Source: Microvirga terricola (lineage in GTDB: Bacteria; Pseudomonadota; Alphaproteobacteria; Rhizobiales; Beijerinckiaceae). From it: a stretch of 64,000 bases of DNA. The notes below the pieces were generated by a model. That model was not told the DNA's origin, searched no databases, and saw nothing but the letters and a program-made list of their open reading frames with translations. Location of the stretch: NCBI RefSeq assembly GCF_011777495.1, contig NZ_JAATJS010000003.1, positions 558,001 through 622,000 on the forward strand. Direction: 5' to 3'. Every line of letters begins with the position of its first letter. Positions within the stretch are counted from its first letter, which is position 1. This document shows, in pieces, positions 1 through 8,881 of this stretch. A program made the position numbers and the translations under genes.

Positions 1-830
1 TCGAGGCCGCCATCGACTGGCTGCGCAAGAAGGGCCTCTCGAAGGCCGCCAAGAAGGCCGGCCGCGTTGCCGCCGAGGGCCTCGTCGCTGTCGAATCGTC
101 GGGCCACACCGCGACGATCCTCGAGGTGAACTCCGAGACTGACTTCGTCGCCCGCAACGAGCAGTTCCAGGCTTTCGTCCGCGAGGCCGCCAAGATTGCC
201 CTCATGGGCAAGGGCACGGTCGAAGATCTCGAAGCCGCGCACTTCCCCGGCTCGCAGACCACCGTCAAGGACCGCCTCCAGGAGCTCATCGCCACCATCG
301 GTGAGAACATGACCCTGCGCCGCGTCTCCAAGCTCGAAGTCTCCAAGGGTGTGATCGCGTCCTACGTCCACAACGTGGTGACCGAAGGCCTCGGCAAGAT
401 CGGCGTTCTCGTGGCGCTGGAGTCGGAAGGCGACGTGACTTTCCTCAGCACGCTCGGCCGTCAGATCGCCATGCACGTCGCCGCGACCAACCCCGTTGCC
501 GTCGATGCCTCGGGCGTCGATGCCGCCACCGTGGAGCGCGAGAGCAACATTCTGCGTGAGAAGAACGCCGGCAAGCCGGAGAACGTCATGCAGAAGATCA
601 TCGAAAGCGGCCTGAAGAGCTACTACAAGGAGGTCACCCTCCTCGAGCAGCCCTTCGTGCATGACGGTTCCAAGACCGTCGCCCAGGTGCTCAAGGAAGC
701 CGAGTCGAAGGCCGGCAAGCCGGTGGCGCTCAAGGGCTTCGTCCGCTACGCCCTCGGCGAGGGCATCGAGAAGGAAGAAGCTCCCGACTTCGCCGCAGAG
801 GTTGCTGCGGCGGCCGGTACGAAGGCCTAA
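1..830 (+). CDS. tsf: Elongation factor Ts, 5'-truncated by window edge
   Basis: EF-Ts is the guanine-nucleotide exchange factor that recycles EF-Tu-GDP during translation elongation. The reading frame is open from base 3, so the true start lies outside the window; about 275 residues are present and roughly 33 N-terminal residues (the first part of the UBA-like EF-Tu-binding module) are missing compared with the usual ~308. The visible N-terminal part still carries the [17 protein letters not shown] helix and the diagnostic SETDFVARN motif that contacts the EF-Tu nucleotide site. Two EF-Ts core subdomains follow. An internal GTG at 126 is not the real start because homology continues upstream of it. 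A strong hairpin follows the stop codon, and pyrH is next on the same strand. rpsB would be expected just upstream, but this cannot be seen. Confidence 0.96.
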   Translation, partial: EAAIDWLRKKGLSKAAKKAGRVAAEGLVAVESSGHTATILEVNSETDFVARNEQFQAFVREAAKIALMGKGTVEDLEAAHFPGSQTTVKDRLQELIATIGENMTLRRVSKLEVSKGVIASYVHNVVTEGLGKIGVLVALESEGDVTFLSTLGRQIAMHVAATNPVAVDASGVDAATVERESNILREKNAGKPENVMQKIIESGLKSYYKEVTLLEQPFVHDGSKTVAQVLKEAESKAGKPVALKGFVRYALGEGIEKEEAPDFAAEVAAAAGTKA

Positions 831-842
831 ATCGAACCCAAC

Positions 843-870
843 AAAACGGCGGCGCTTCAGCCGCCGTTTT
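843..870 (+). terminator. Rho-independent terminator after tsf
   Basis: A perfect 10-bp stem (AAAACGGCGG at 843-852 with its complement at 861-870) encloses an 8-nt loop. The T-run forms the end of the stem. It lies 12 bases after the tsf stop and 30 bases before pyrH, so it should separate or attenuate transcription between the two. Confidence 0.85.
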
Positions 871-900
871 CATGAGAAGGTTTGAAAAAGGGGTCTCACA

Positions 901-1614
901 GTGACAAAGTTTCGGCGCATCCTCGTGAAGCTCTCGGGTGAGGCTCTCATGGCCCCCGATGGTTATTGGCTCGATCCGCAGACTCTGTCGGGCCTAGCCG
1001 CGGATCTCGCCGAGGCGACCCGCGCCGGATTTGAAATCGCCCTCGTGATCGGCGGTGGCAACATCATCCGCGGCGCGCGCATGAGTGCCGCCGGCTGGAT
1101 CGACCGCCCGACCGCCGATGCCATGGGCATGCTCGGCACCGTCATGAACTCGCTCGCCGTCGAGACCGCGCTCAATGCGGCGGGGGTTTCCGCCCGCACC
1201 ATGTCGGCGGTGTCCATGCCGACGATCTGCGAGACTTACGCCCGCCAGCCCGCTTTGCATCACCTCGACAAGGGCCAAGTGCTGGTTCTCGCCGGCGGCA
1301 CGGGCAACCCGTTCTTCACCACCGATACGGCGGCCGTGCTGCGCGCGGCGGAGCTGCGCTGCGACGCGGTGCTGAAGGCGACGCAGGTGGACGGCGTTTA
1401 TTCCGCCGACCCCAAGAAGGATCCTAACGCGATCCGATTCGACCGCCTGACCCACGACGAGGCCATCGCCAAGGACCTGAAGGTGATGGATACGGCGGCC
1501 TTCGCGCTTGCCCGTGAGAGCCGGCTATCGATTATCGTGGGCTCGGTGCACGCGCCGAGTTCCGTGTCGGCGCTTCTCCAGGGTAAAGTGCATTCCACCG
1601 TGGTTGCCCCCTGA
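901..1614 (+). CDS. pyrH: Uridylate kinase (UMP kinase)
   Basis: This enzyme phosphorylates UMP to UDP in the cytoplasm, the committed step to UTP and CTP. The 237-residue protein has the bacterial amino-acid-kinase fold. The KLSGEAL motif sits at residues 9-15, the glycine-rich GGGNIIRG loop around residue 50, DAMGMLGTVMN around residue 74, and the GTGNPFFTTDTAA nucleotide-binding segment around residue 132. The start is GTG, and the length matches the family. It sits between tsf and frr, the usual order in alphaproteobacteria. Synthesis of CTP from the same route is completed by pyrG, encoded at 37672 in this window. Confidence 0.97.
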   Translation: MTKFRRILVKLSGEALMAPDGYWLDPQTLSGLAADLAEATRAGFEIALVIGGGNIIRGARMSAAGWIDRPTADAMGMLGTVMNSLAVETALNAAGVSARTMSAVSMPTICETYARQPALHHLDKGQVLVLAGGTGNPFFTTDTAAVLRAAELRCDAVLKATQVDGVYSADPKKDPNAIRFDRLTHDEAIAKDLKVMDTAAFALARESRLSIIVGSVHAPSSVSALLQGKVHSTVVAP

Positions 1615-1682
1615 GGGGGCCTTGATGCCAGGGCTGCGGCGGCGTAAGCCCGTTTCAATTGTTCGCGTAAGGAAAAACACCG

Positions 1683-2243
1683 ATGGCCACGACTTTTGAC
1701 CTCGCTGATATCAAGCGCCGCATGCAAGGCGCGATCAACGCATTCAAGCACGATCTGGGCAGCCTGCGCACGGGCCGCGCCTCGCCGAACCTCCTCGATC
1801 CGATCCAGATCGACGCCTATGGCTCCCTGATGCCGATCGTCCAGGTGGCGACGGTGAGCGTGCCCGAGCCGCGCCTGCTCAGCGTGCAGGTCTGGGACAG
1901 GGGCATGGTTGCCGCCGTTGAAAAGGCGATCCGCGAATCCGATCTCGGTCTCAATCCACAGACGGAAGGCCAGGTCATCCGCCTGCGCATCCCTGAGATG
2001 AACGAGCAGCGCCGCAAGGAGATGGTGAAGGTCTCGCACAAATACGCGGAAGAGGCGCGTGTAGCCGTCCGCCACGTGCGCCGCGACGGTCTCGACCTGC
2101 TCAAGAAGCTCGAAAAGGACCACGCGATCAGCGAGGATGACAGCAAGCGCCACGGCGAACAGGTCCAGAAGGCGACCGACCAGTTTGTTGCCGAGATTGA
2201 GACCCTGCTGGTGGCCAAGGAAAAGGAAATCATGCAGGTCTAA
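1683..2243 (+). CDS. frr: Ribosome recycling factor
   Basis: RRF works with EF-G to split the post-termination ribosome. At 186 residues it has the standard length. The three-helix-bundle segments are recognisable: [19 protein letters not shown] near the N terminus, the domain II beta region with IQIDAYG and VSVPEPRLL, and the C-terminal [15 protein letters not shown] helix followed by a long charged helix. The start ATG follows an AAGGAAAAA purine stretch. It lies 68 bases after pyrH and 27 bases before uppS, consistent with a pyrH-frr-uppS-cdsA-dxr transcript. Confidence 0.97.
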   Translation: MATTFDLADIKRRMQGAINAFKHDLGSLRTGRASPNLLDPIQIDAYGSLMPIVQVATVSVPEPRLLSVQVWDRGMVAAVEKAIRESDLGLNPQTEGQVIRLRIPEMNEQRRKEMVKVSHKYAEEARVAVRHVRRDGLDLLKKLEKDHAISEDDSKRHGEQVQKATDQFVAEIETLLVAKEKEIMQV

Positions 2244-2270
2244 GTCGGACCTGCATCGGAAAGTGCGCTC

Positions 2271-3038
2271 ATGACCGGTGAAGCCAAGCGATCGGCCCCG
2301 ATCCCAGCCTGCGAACAGCCAGGCGAGGGCGTGCCGACGCATGTCGCCATCATCATGGACGGCAACGGTCGCTGGGCGGCCCAGCGCGGGCTGCCCCGCT
2401 TCGAGGGACACCGGCGCGGGGTCGAGGCGATCCGGCGCGCCGTGCGCACCGCGGGCGATCTCGGCATTCGCTACCTGACGGTCTACAGCTTCTCGGCGGA
2501 AAACTGGCGGCGGCCGGCTCAGGAGGTTTCGGATCTCATGGGCCTCCTGAAGCGCTTCGTCCGGCACGATCTCGCCGATCTTCACGCCAACAACATCCGC
2601 GTCCGCATCATCGGCGAACGCGAGGGGCTGTCGCCGGACATCCGGAGCATTCTCGACGAGGCCGAGCAGCTGACCCGCTCCAATACCGGCCTGACCCTGG
2701 TCATCGCCTTCAACTATGGCGGCCGCCAAGAGATCGTCGGGGCCATCCGGGCGCTCGCCCGTCAGGTGAAGGCGGGGGCGCTCGACCCGGAGGCCATTGA
2801 TCTCGAGACCGTGGAAGCCGGGCTCGATACTCACGGCATTCCCGATCCCGATCTCCTCATCCGCACCTCGGGCGAGCAACGGATTTCGAACTTCCTCACC
2901 TGGCAGACGGCTTATTCGGAATTTGTCTTCGTTCCGGCCTTCTGGCCCGATTTCGATGATGCGATCTTCCGCGCCGCCATCGAGGAATATAACAGGCGCG
3001 ACCGCCGCTTCGGCGGATTGACTGCCCGGGCTGGCTAA
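2271..3038 (+). CDS. uppS: Isoprenyl transferase (undecaprenyl diphosphate synthase)
   Basis: This cis-prenyltransferase condenses isopentenyl diphosphate units onto farnesyl diphosphate to make the C55 lipid carrier for peptidoglycan and other envelope polymers. The 255-residue protein carries the catalytic [13 protein letters not shown] signature near residue 24, with the magnesium-binding Asp. It also has the GHRRG motif, the [10 protein letters not shown] segment and the late [12 protein letters not shown] motif that binds the pyrophosphate. About 20 N-terminal residues before the core are variable. It is followed only 2 bases later by cdsA, so translation of the two is probably coupled. 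Confidence 0.97.
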   Translation: MTGEAKRSAPIPACEQPGEGVPTHVAIIMDGNGRWAAQRGLPRFEGHRRGVEAIRRAVRTAGDLGIRYLTVYSFSAENWRRPAQEVSDLMGLLKRFVRHDLADLHANNIRVRIIGEREGLSPDIRSILDEAEQLTRSNTGLTLVIAFNYGGRQEIVGAIRALARQVKAGALDPEAIDLETVEAGLDTHGIPDPDLLIRTSGEQRISNFLTWQTAYSEFVFVPAFWPDFDDAIFRAAIEEYNRRDRRFGGLTARAG

Positions 3039-3040
3039 TC

Positions 3041-3898
3041 ATGGCGTCGGATGGAGGCTCGTCTCTGCCGCAGGCCGCCAAGCCCAGCTCATCCAAGGAG
3101 CTAGGCGCGCGGGTCGCATCCGCTCTGGTACTGATCCCTGTCGCGCTCGTGGCCGCCTATTGGGGCGGCTGGCCCTTTGCCCTGTTCTGGTTCGCCGCCG
3201 GCATCGCCATGATGATCGAGTGGACCAACATGACCCGGGTCGAGCCCTTGCGCACGGTCCAAGCCGTTTTCGGCGTCGGCCTTGCGGTATTGACGGCGCT
3301 CTTTCTGGCCAATGCGGCGTTCGGTTTGGGCGTTCTCGCCTGCGTCATTTTCCTCGTGACAGGTACGTTTCTGGCGAAGGGGAGCGATGGCAGGCGCTGG
3401 GCGGCGTCGGGCTTTGCCTATGCCGTCATCATCGTGCTGGTTCCGCCTATCGTTCGCGCTCACCCGAATCTCGGGCTGATCGGCCTTCTGTGGATGTTCG
3501 CGGTGGTCTGGGCGACCGATATTGCCGCCTATTTCACCGGTCGGGCTCTTGGCGGACCGAAGCTGTGGCCCCAAGTGAGCCCTAAGAAGACCTGGTCTGG
3601 CTTTGCCGGAGGGCTTTTGGCGGGGACGCTCGGCGGATTTCTCGTGGCTTGGGGTGCGCAGCGCCTCGGCCTGATGCCGCCGTTCAGCCTTCGCAATACG
3701 GTGATGCTGTCGATGGTCGCTTCGGTCGCCAGCCAACTCGGCGATCTGGGCGAATCCGCCCTGAAGCGGCATTGCAACGTCAAGGATTCAAGCCACCTGA
3801 TCCCTGGTCATGGCGGCGTGATGGACAGGCTCGACGGGTTCTGGGCCGTGTCTCTCATTCTCGGAATAGTTCTTCTGGCTATTCGATTAGCCGAATAG
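3041..3898 (+). CDS. cdsA: Phosphatidate cytidylyltransferase (CDP-diacylglycerol synthase)
   Basis: CdsA converts phosphatidic acid and CTP to CDP-diacylglycerol, the precursor of all bacterial phospholipids, in the inner membrane. The 285-residue protein has a hydrophilic N terminus and about seven to eight hydrophobic segments. The C-terminal family signature LKRHCNVKDSS, then HGGVMDRLDG (around residues 245-272), contains the metal-binding Asp pair. It is tightly spaced between uppS and dxr, with 10 bases to dxr. Confidence 0.96.
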   Translation: MASDGGSSLPQAAKPSSSKELGARVASALVLIPVALVAAYWGGWPFALFWFAAGIAMMIEWTNMTRVEPLRTVQAVFGVGLAVLTALFLANAAFGLGVLACVIFLVTGTFLAKGSDGRRWAASGFAYAVIIVLVPPIVRAHPNLGLIGLLWMFAVVWATDIAAYFTGRALGGPKLWPQVSPKKTWSGFAGGLLAGTLGGFLVAWGAQRLGLMPPFSLRNTVMLSMVASVASQLGDLGESALKRHCNVKDSSHLIPGHGGVMDRLDGFWAVSLILGIVLLAIRLAE

Positions 3899-3908
3899 AT
3901 AGTGAGTT

Positions 3909-5075
3909 ATGGCGCGTTCTCTTACCATTCTCGGAGCGACCGGTTCGATTGGTCGCTCCGCAACCGACGTGATTTTGGCTCATAGGGCTGAGCTGAGCAT
4001 CGAGGCCGTCGTTGGGGGGAGCAACGCCGAAGCGCTGGCCAATGTCGCCCGCAGACTTGGCGCTCGTTTCGCCGCCCTGGCCGATGAGAAGGGTGGAGCT
4101 GCGCTCAAAGAGGCGCTTTCCGGATCCGGCGTCGCGAGCGGGGCGGGGGAGAGCGCCGTTATCGAGGCGGCGCAGCGGGAATCCGACGTGGTTCTCGCCG
4201 CCATCAGCGGCACCGCGGGCCTGCGCCCGACCCACGCCGCCCTGAAGGCGGGGCGACGTATCGCGCTTGCCAACAAGGAAAGCCTCGTTTGCGCCGGGGC
4301 GGCCTTCATGGCCGATGCCAGCCGCCTCGGCGCGGAAATCATGCCGGTCGATTCCGAGCACAACGCGCTCGATCAGGCGCTCGCCGCCGGCGCGAACCGG
4401 GATGTCGAGAAGGCGATCATTACCGCGACCGGCGGGCCGTTCCGGACCTGGACGCGCGAGCGGATTGCGACCGCGAGCGCCCAGGAAGCCTCGGCCCATC
4501 CGGTCTGGTCCATGGGTTCGAAGATCAACATCGATTCCGCGACCCTGATGAACAAGGGCCTCGAACTCATCGAGGCGCATCATCTTTTCGGTCTGGAGGC
4601 CGGACGGCTCGATGTGATCGTGCATCCCGAGGCCATCGTCCACGGTCTGGTGCAGTGGCGGGACGGGGCGGTCACTGCCGGGCTTGCCCTGCCGGACATG
4701 AAAGTTCCCATCGCGAACGCCCTGCGGCATCGTGAACGCCTGCCCATGGACCTGCCACGTCTCGATCTCGCCGCGATTGGTCGTTTAAGTTTCGAGAAGC
4801 CGGATGAAACGCGCTTTCCCTGTCTGGCCCTCGCCAAGGCCGCGCTTGAAGCCGGTGGGGCGATGCCGACGGTGCTGAATGCGGCAAATGAGATCGCTGT
4901 CGCCGCCTATATGGCAGGACGCATCGGGTTTTACGATATATCCGAGAACGTTGAGCGCGTTTGCTCGAACTTTGCGCGAGGCAGTGTTGCGGCGCCGGCC
5001 TCCGTTCCTGACGCTCTTGTGATCGACAAGGAGGCACGGGAGGCGGCCCGGCGACTTATCCCTGCCTATGCTTAA
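3909..5075 (+). CDS. dxr: 1-deoxy-D-xylulose 5-phosphate reductoisomerase
   Basis: Dxr catalyses the first committed step of the MEP isoprenoid pathway, the NADPH-dependent conversion of DXP to MEP. The 388-residue protein starts with the Rossmann motif LTILGATGSIGRS. It has the ALANKESLVCAG segment and the metal-binding MPVDSEHNA motif near residue 140, then TATGGPFR and the WSMGSKINIDSATLMNKG substrate loop. The product feeds uppS, two genes upstream. It is followed by rseP after 36 bases. Confidence 0.97.
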   Translation: MARSLTILGATGSIGRSATDVILAHRAELSIEAVVGGSNAEALANVARRLGARFAALADEKGGAALKEALSGSGVASGAGESAVIEAAQRESDVVLAAISGTAGLRPTHAALKAGRRIALANKESLVCAGAAFMADASRLGAEIMPVDSEHNALDQALAAGANRDVEKAIITATGGPFRTWTRERIATASAQEASAHPVWSMGSKINIDSATLMNKGLELIEAHHLFGLEAGRLDVIVHPEAIVHGLVQWRDGAVTAGLALPDMKVPIANALRHRERLPMDLPRLDLAAIGRLSFEKPDETRFPCLALAKAALEAGGAMPTVLNAANEIAVAAYMAGRIGFYDISENVERVCSNFARGSVAAPASVPDALVIDKEAREAARRLIPAYA

Positions 5076-5111
5076 ACCAGTGCTGCCTTAAGGCGCGCGA
5101 GAGGAACGATT

Positions 5112-6275
5112 ATGGATTGGGTTGCTACCATCACCGGCGTCACGGGCTCGGCGTTCCTGAACCTGATTGCCTTCGTGGCCGTTCTGAGCGTCGTCGTCTT
5201 CATTCACGAGTTCGGCCATTTCTGGGTCGGGCGGCGCTGCGGCGTTGGCGTGGTCGCGTTCTCCATCGGATTCGGCAAGGAACTGTTCGGCTGGACCGAC
5301 AAGTATGGGACGCGTTGGAAGATCTCGGCGATTCCGCTTGGAGGTTACGTAAAGTTCGTCGGCGACCTCAACGCCGCCAGCGTGCCGGACCAGGGGCACC
5401 TCGCCCAGATGTCGGCGGCGGAACGGGCGATCAGCTTTCCCCACCAGAATGTGGCCAAGCGGGCGGCCATCGTCGCCGCGGGGCCGATTGCCAATTTCAT
5501 CCTCGCGATCGCGATTTTCGCCGGCTTCAACTACTTCAGCGGCCGTCAGGTCATCGAGCCGCGCATCGAGGCGGTTCAACCGGGCAGCGCCGCTGAAAAG
5601 GCCGGCTTCCTGCCGAAGGACCTGATTGTGACCATCGACGGGAAGCGCATCGAGACCTTTGCCGATATGCAGCTCCTGGTCAGTTCAAGCGCCGGGGAAA
5701 GCCTGGCCTTCACCGTGGAGCGCGGCGGGCAGACCGTTGCCCTGAACGCCATTCCGAACTTCGTCGAGCGGACGACGCCGTTCGGGAAGCAGCGGATCGG
5801 TCTTCTGGGAGTCGAGGCTTCCCGCGATCCCAGCGCCATCAAGCGGATTTCCTACACGCCCCTCGGGGCCCTGAAGGCCGGGGCTGTGGAGACCTGGAAT
5901 CAGGTCGACCGGACCCTGAACTTCCTGCGTCGGCTCATCTTGGGCCGGGAATCGGCGGATCAGCTGTCTGGGCCCCTCGGAATCGCCCGCGCGGCTGGCA
6001 CCGCCTTCGAGATCGGCGGGGTCTATAGCCTCGTCAGCCTGATCGGATTTCTGTCCGTTTCGATAGGATTGATTAACCTTTTCCCCATCCCATTGTTGGA
6101 TGGCGGACACCTTCTTTTCTACGCCATCGAGGCCCTCCGGGGGCGGCCTTTGAGCGAAAAGGCCCAGGAAATCGGCTTCCGGATCGGCTTTGCAATCGTT
6201 GCAATGCTTATGGTTTTTGCCACCTGGAATGATCTTGTTCACCTTGGTGCAACTTTTATGGCACGGGGAACGTGA
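5112..6275 (+). CDS. rseP: RIP metalloprotease RseP (site-2 protease)
   Basis: This inner-membrane zinc protease cleaves substrates within the membrane; in E. coli it releases sigma-E by cutting RseA and clears signal-peptide remnants. The 387-residue protein has the HEFGHF zinc motif in its first transmembrane segment (around residue 35). A PDZ domain follows at roughly residues 140-220 (IEAVQPGSAAEKAGF). The LLDGGHLLFY motif near residue 335 supplies the third zinc ligand within the last membrane segments. Only one PDZ domain is clear. Its position directly before bamA is the conserved envelope-assembly arrangement. Confidence 0.95.
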   Translation: MDWVATITGVTGSAFLNLIAFVAVLSVVVFIHEFGHFWVGRRCGVGVVAFSIGFGKELFGWTDKYGTRWKISAIPLGGYVKFVGDLNAASVPDQGHLAQMSAAERAISFPHQNVAKRAAIVAAGPIANFILAIAIFAGFNYFSGRQVIEPRIEAVQPGSAAEKAGFLPKDLIVTIDGKRIETFADMQLLVSSSAGESLAFTVERGGQTVALNAIPNFVERTTPFGKQRIGLLGVEASRDPSAIKRISYTPLGALKAGAVETWNQVDRTLNFLRRLILGRESADQLSGPLGIARAAGTAFEIGGVYSLVSLIGFLSVSIGLINLFPIPLLDGGHLLFYAIEALRGRPLSEKAQEIGFRIGFAIVAMLMVFATWNDLVHLGATFMARGT

Positions 6276-6445
6276 CAAGGACGACACGCCCGGTAAAAAT
6301 GCTACGGTGTTGGGCAAACCGCCGTTTGCAATAACGGCGAAAGTTTGTACAAGCGTGACCGCACCGATAGGCTGGGGGCAATAGTCATCAGCCGGCGGGG
6401 GAAAACCCCCGTGATGGGAAAAAAGATAAAGAGACGGGCCAGTTG
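6276..6445 (+). promoter_or_regulatory. rseP-bamA intergenic region with hairpins
   Basis: This 170-bp gap probably holds a bamA promoter or leader. Two structures are visible. One is an imperfect hairpin at about 6315-6347 with inner arms GCCGTT and AACGGC and outer arms CAAAC and GTTTG. The other is a perfect CGGGGG/CCCCCG stem with an AAAA loop at 6396-6411. Neither has a T-run, so a terminator is unlikely. No known riboswitch consensus was recognised. Confidence 0.4.
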
Positions 6446-8842
6446 ATGATGTCGACGACCACGCCGCGCCGGAGAAAGCCGGCAGCCACCGCCGTTATTG
6501 CGCTCAGTGCGCTGATGGCAGGTGTTACCGCCGCGGATACCGCTTTCGCTCAGCAGGCAGCGCAGGGAGGCCGCCGTGCTGCTGCGGCCGTGACCCAGCA
6601 GCCGCTCATCAACCGTGTGGTCATCGAGGGCAATAAGAAGCTCGAAAAGGCGCAGCTGGAAGGCGCGCTCGAGCTGAAGGCCCGTACGCCTTACAATCAG
6701 GCGGTCGTTGACGCCGACGTGCAGCGCATCCTTGAGGCCTACCGCCGTTCCGGCCGTGGTCTGGCCCAGGTGACGCCCCGCATCGTCGACCTGCCGAACG
6801 GCCGTGTGGACGTCGTCTATACGATCACCGAAGGCGAGAAGACCGGCGTTAAGGAAATCCGATTCGTCGGAAATACTCAGATTTCGTCGAGCCGCCTGCG
6901 CGGCATCATGCAGACGACGGAAACGAACTTCCTGAGCTTCCTCAAAAGCACGGACGTTTACGATCCGGATCGCATCACCGCCGATCTGGAGCTGGTCCGC
7001 CGTTACTACCTCAAGAACGGCTATGCCGATTTCCGCGTGCTTTCGAGCGATGTGACGTTCGATCCGGCCGGCGGCGGCTACATCATCACCATTTCCGTCC
7101 AGGAAGGTGAGCAGTACCGCATCGGCGCCGTTAACGTCGATTCCCGCATCCCCGAGATCAGCTCAGACTCTCTGCGCAGCGACGTCGCCACGTCCTCCGG
7201 GTCGGTTTATAACGCCGACGCCGTTGAGAAGACGCTTCAGGCCGTCACCACCAATGTCGCTCGTCGCGGCAATGCGTTCGCGCAGGTTCGTCCCGTGGGC
7301 AACCGCAACCCGGCCACCAACACCATCGACCTGAATTACGTCATCGAAGAAGGTCCGCGGATCTACATCGAGCGGATCAACGTGCGCGGCAACACCCGCA
7401 CCCGCGACTACGTCGTTCGTCGCGAGTTCGACCTGGGCGAGGGCGATGCCTATAACAAGGTCCTCGTCGACCGCGCCGAGCGCCGCCTGAACAACCTCGG
7501 GTTCTTCAAGCGCGTCCGCATCTCGAACGAGCCGGGCTCTGCGCCCGACCGCGTCATCGTGAACGTGGATGTGGAGGATCAATCGACCGGTGCCTTCTCG
7601 ATTGCCGGCGGTTACTCGACTTCCGACGGCTTCATCGGCGAAATCGCGGTCACCGAGTCGAACTTCCTGGGCCGCGGCCAGTTCGTCCGCGTCGCCGGTC
7701 AGCTCGGCCAACGCACCAACGGCGTCGATTTCTCGTTCACCGAGCCGTATTTCCTCGGCTACCGGATGGCGGCTGGTATTGATCTGTTCTCGAAGTTCAC
7801 CGACCAGACCAAGTTCGCCCGCTACGAGAACCGCGTGACCGGCGGTCAGCTCCGCTTGGGTCTACCCTTCACGGAAGAGTTCTCGCTGACCCTGCGTTAC
7901 TCGCTCTACCAGCAGGATCTGAGCATCCCGAACACCCTCAAGCAGCCCTTCAACGACTGCTCGGTGCCGATCCCTGGTTATACGCAGTTGAACCCCGATG
8001 GCACGCCGAGCCGCTTCTTCTGCGAAGGCAACGGTGAAGCCTCGCTCGCAATCAAGCAGTCGCGCGGTGACACGCTTACCTCGCTGGGCGGCCTGACCTT
8101 CAACTACAACACGCTCGACAACACCAAGGACCCGCGCAACGGCTTCTATGGTGAGGTGAAGACGGACTTCGCTGGCCTGGGCGGCGACTCGCGCTACTTC
8201 CGTGCGACCGGTGACGCTCGCTATTACTACGAGCTCATCGAAGACATCGTCGGTATCGCCCGCGTCCAGGGTGGTCACATCACTGGCTTCGCCGGCAACA
8301 AGGGCGTCGGAAACGGCGAACTACGCATCGTCGACCAGTTCTTCCTTGGCCCGTCGCTGGTGCGCGGCTTTGCCACCAACGGCATCGGTCCGCGTGACAT
8401 TTCGAGCCTCGACACCAACGCCAACGCCATCGGCGGCACCACCTACTTCGGCGGTACGCTCGAAGTACAGTTCCCTATCTTCGGCCTGCCGCGTGAGCTG
8501 GGCCTGAAGGGCGCGATCTTCGCCGATGCCGGTACGCTCTTCGGCTACAAGGGCCCGACCCGGTTCGACGTGAACGGAAACGGCCTCATCGAAGGCTTCA
8601 GCCCGACGCTCGGCTGCGCGCGTGAAGCGAACGTGTCGCAGGAATGCATCGTGGTCCGCGACAGCAAGACCATCCGTTCGTCGGTCGGTGCTTCGATCTT
8701 GTGGAGCTCGCCTCTGGGTCCGATCCGCTTCGACTACGCTTTCGCCCTCTCGAAGGATGACGGCGTCGTAGCGTCGAACGGTGCCAAGATCGGCGGGGAC
8801 CGTACCCAAGCCTTCCGGTTCTCGGGTGGCACTCGCTTCTAA
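6446..8842 (+). CDS. bamA: Outer-membrane protein assembly factor BamA
   Basis: BamA is the central Omp85 component that folds and inserts beta-barrel proteins into the outer membrane. The protein is about 798 residues. A signal peptide with hydrophobic core ends near ADTAFAQQ, around residue 36. Five POTRA domains cover roughly residues 50-430 (for example VVIEGNKKLEKAQLEGAL and VRFVGN-type beginnings). The C-terminal 16-strand barrel has the VRGF lid-lock motif (LVRGFATNGIG) and a terminal aromatic, RFSGGTRF. Consecutive TTG, ATG, ATG codons occur at 6443-6451; I chose the first ATG after the GAGACGGG purine stretch. A strong terminator follows directly. Confidence 0.97.
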   Translation: MMSTTTPRRRKPAATAVIALSALMAGVTAADTAFAQQAAQGGRRAAAAVTQQPLINRVVIEGNKKLEKAQLEGALELKARTPYNQAVVDADVQRILEAYRRSGRGLAQVTPRIVDLPNGRVDVVYTITEGEKTGVKEIRFVGNTQISSSRLRGIMQTTETNFLSFLKSTDVYDPDRITADLELVRRYYLKNGYADFRVLSSDVTFDPAGGGYIITISVQEGEQYRIGAVNVDSRIPEISSDSLRSDVATSSGSVYNADAVEKTLQAVTTNVARRGNAFAQVRPVGNRNPATNTIDLNYVIEEGPRIYIERINVRGNTRTRDYVVRREFDLGEGDAYNKVLVDRAERRLNNLGFFKRVRISNEPGSAPDRVIVNVDVEDQSTGAFSIAGGYSTSDGFIGEIAVTESNFLGRGQFVRVAGQLGQRTNGVDFSFTEPYFLGYRMAAGIDLFSKFTDQTKFARYENRVTGGQLRLGLPFTEEFSLTLRYSLYQQDLSIPNTLKQPFNDCSVPIPGYTQLNPDGTPSRFFCEGNGEASLAIKQSRGDTLTSLGGLTFNYNTLDNTKDPRNGFYGEVKTDFAGLGGDSRYFRATGDARYYYELIEDIVGIARVQGGHITGFAGNKGVGNGELRIVDQFFLGPSLVRGFATNGIGPRDISSLDTNANAIGGTTYFGGTLEVQFPIFGLPRELGLKGAIFADAGTLFGYKGPTRFDVNGNGLIEGFSPTLGCAREANVSQECIVVRDSKTIRSSVGASILWSSPLGPIRFDYAFALSKDDGVVASNGAKIGGDRTQAFRFSGGTRF

Positions 8843-8847
8843 TCGGG

Positions 8848-8877
8848 GAGGGCGCCGCGAAGGCGCCCTCACTTTTT
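8848..8877 (+). terminator. Rho-independent terminator after bamA
   Basis: A perfect 9-bp stem, GAGGGCGCC (8848-8856) with GGCGCCCTC (8862-8870), has a 5-nt loop and is followed by ACTTTTT. It begins 5 bases after the bamA stop and ends 4 bases before the lpxD start codon. Confidence 0.9.
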
Positions 8878-8881
8878 CTGC

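Noticed and set aside
126-830. tsf starting at the internal GTG 126
   Set aside because: EF-Ts similarity continues upstream to the window edge.
1398-2879. 493-codon minus-strand frame opposite pyrH, frr and uppS
   Set aside because: It is a shadow of three conserved genes.
6276-6445. Possible riboswitch upstream of bamA
   Set aside because: Hairpins are present but no known riboswitch core was recognised.
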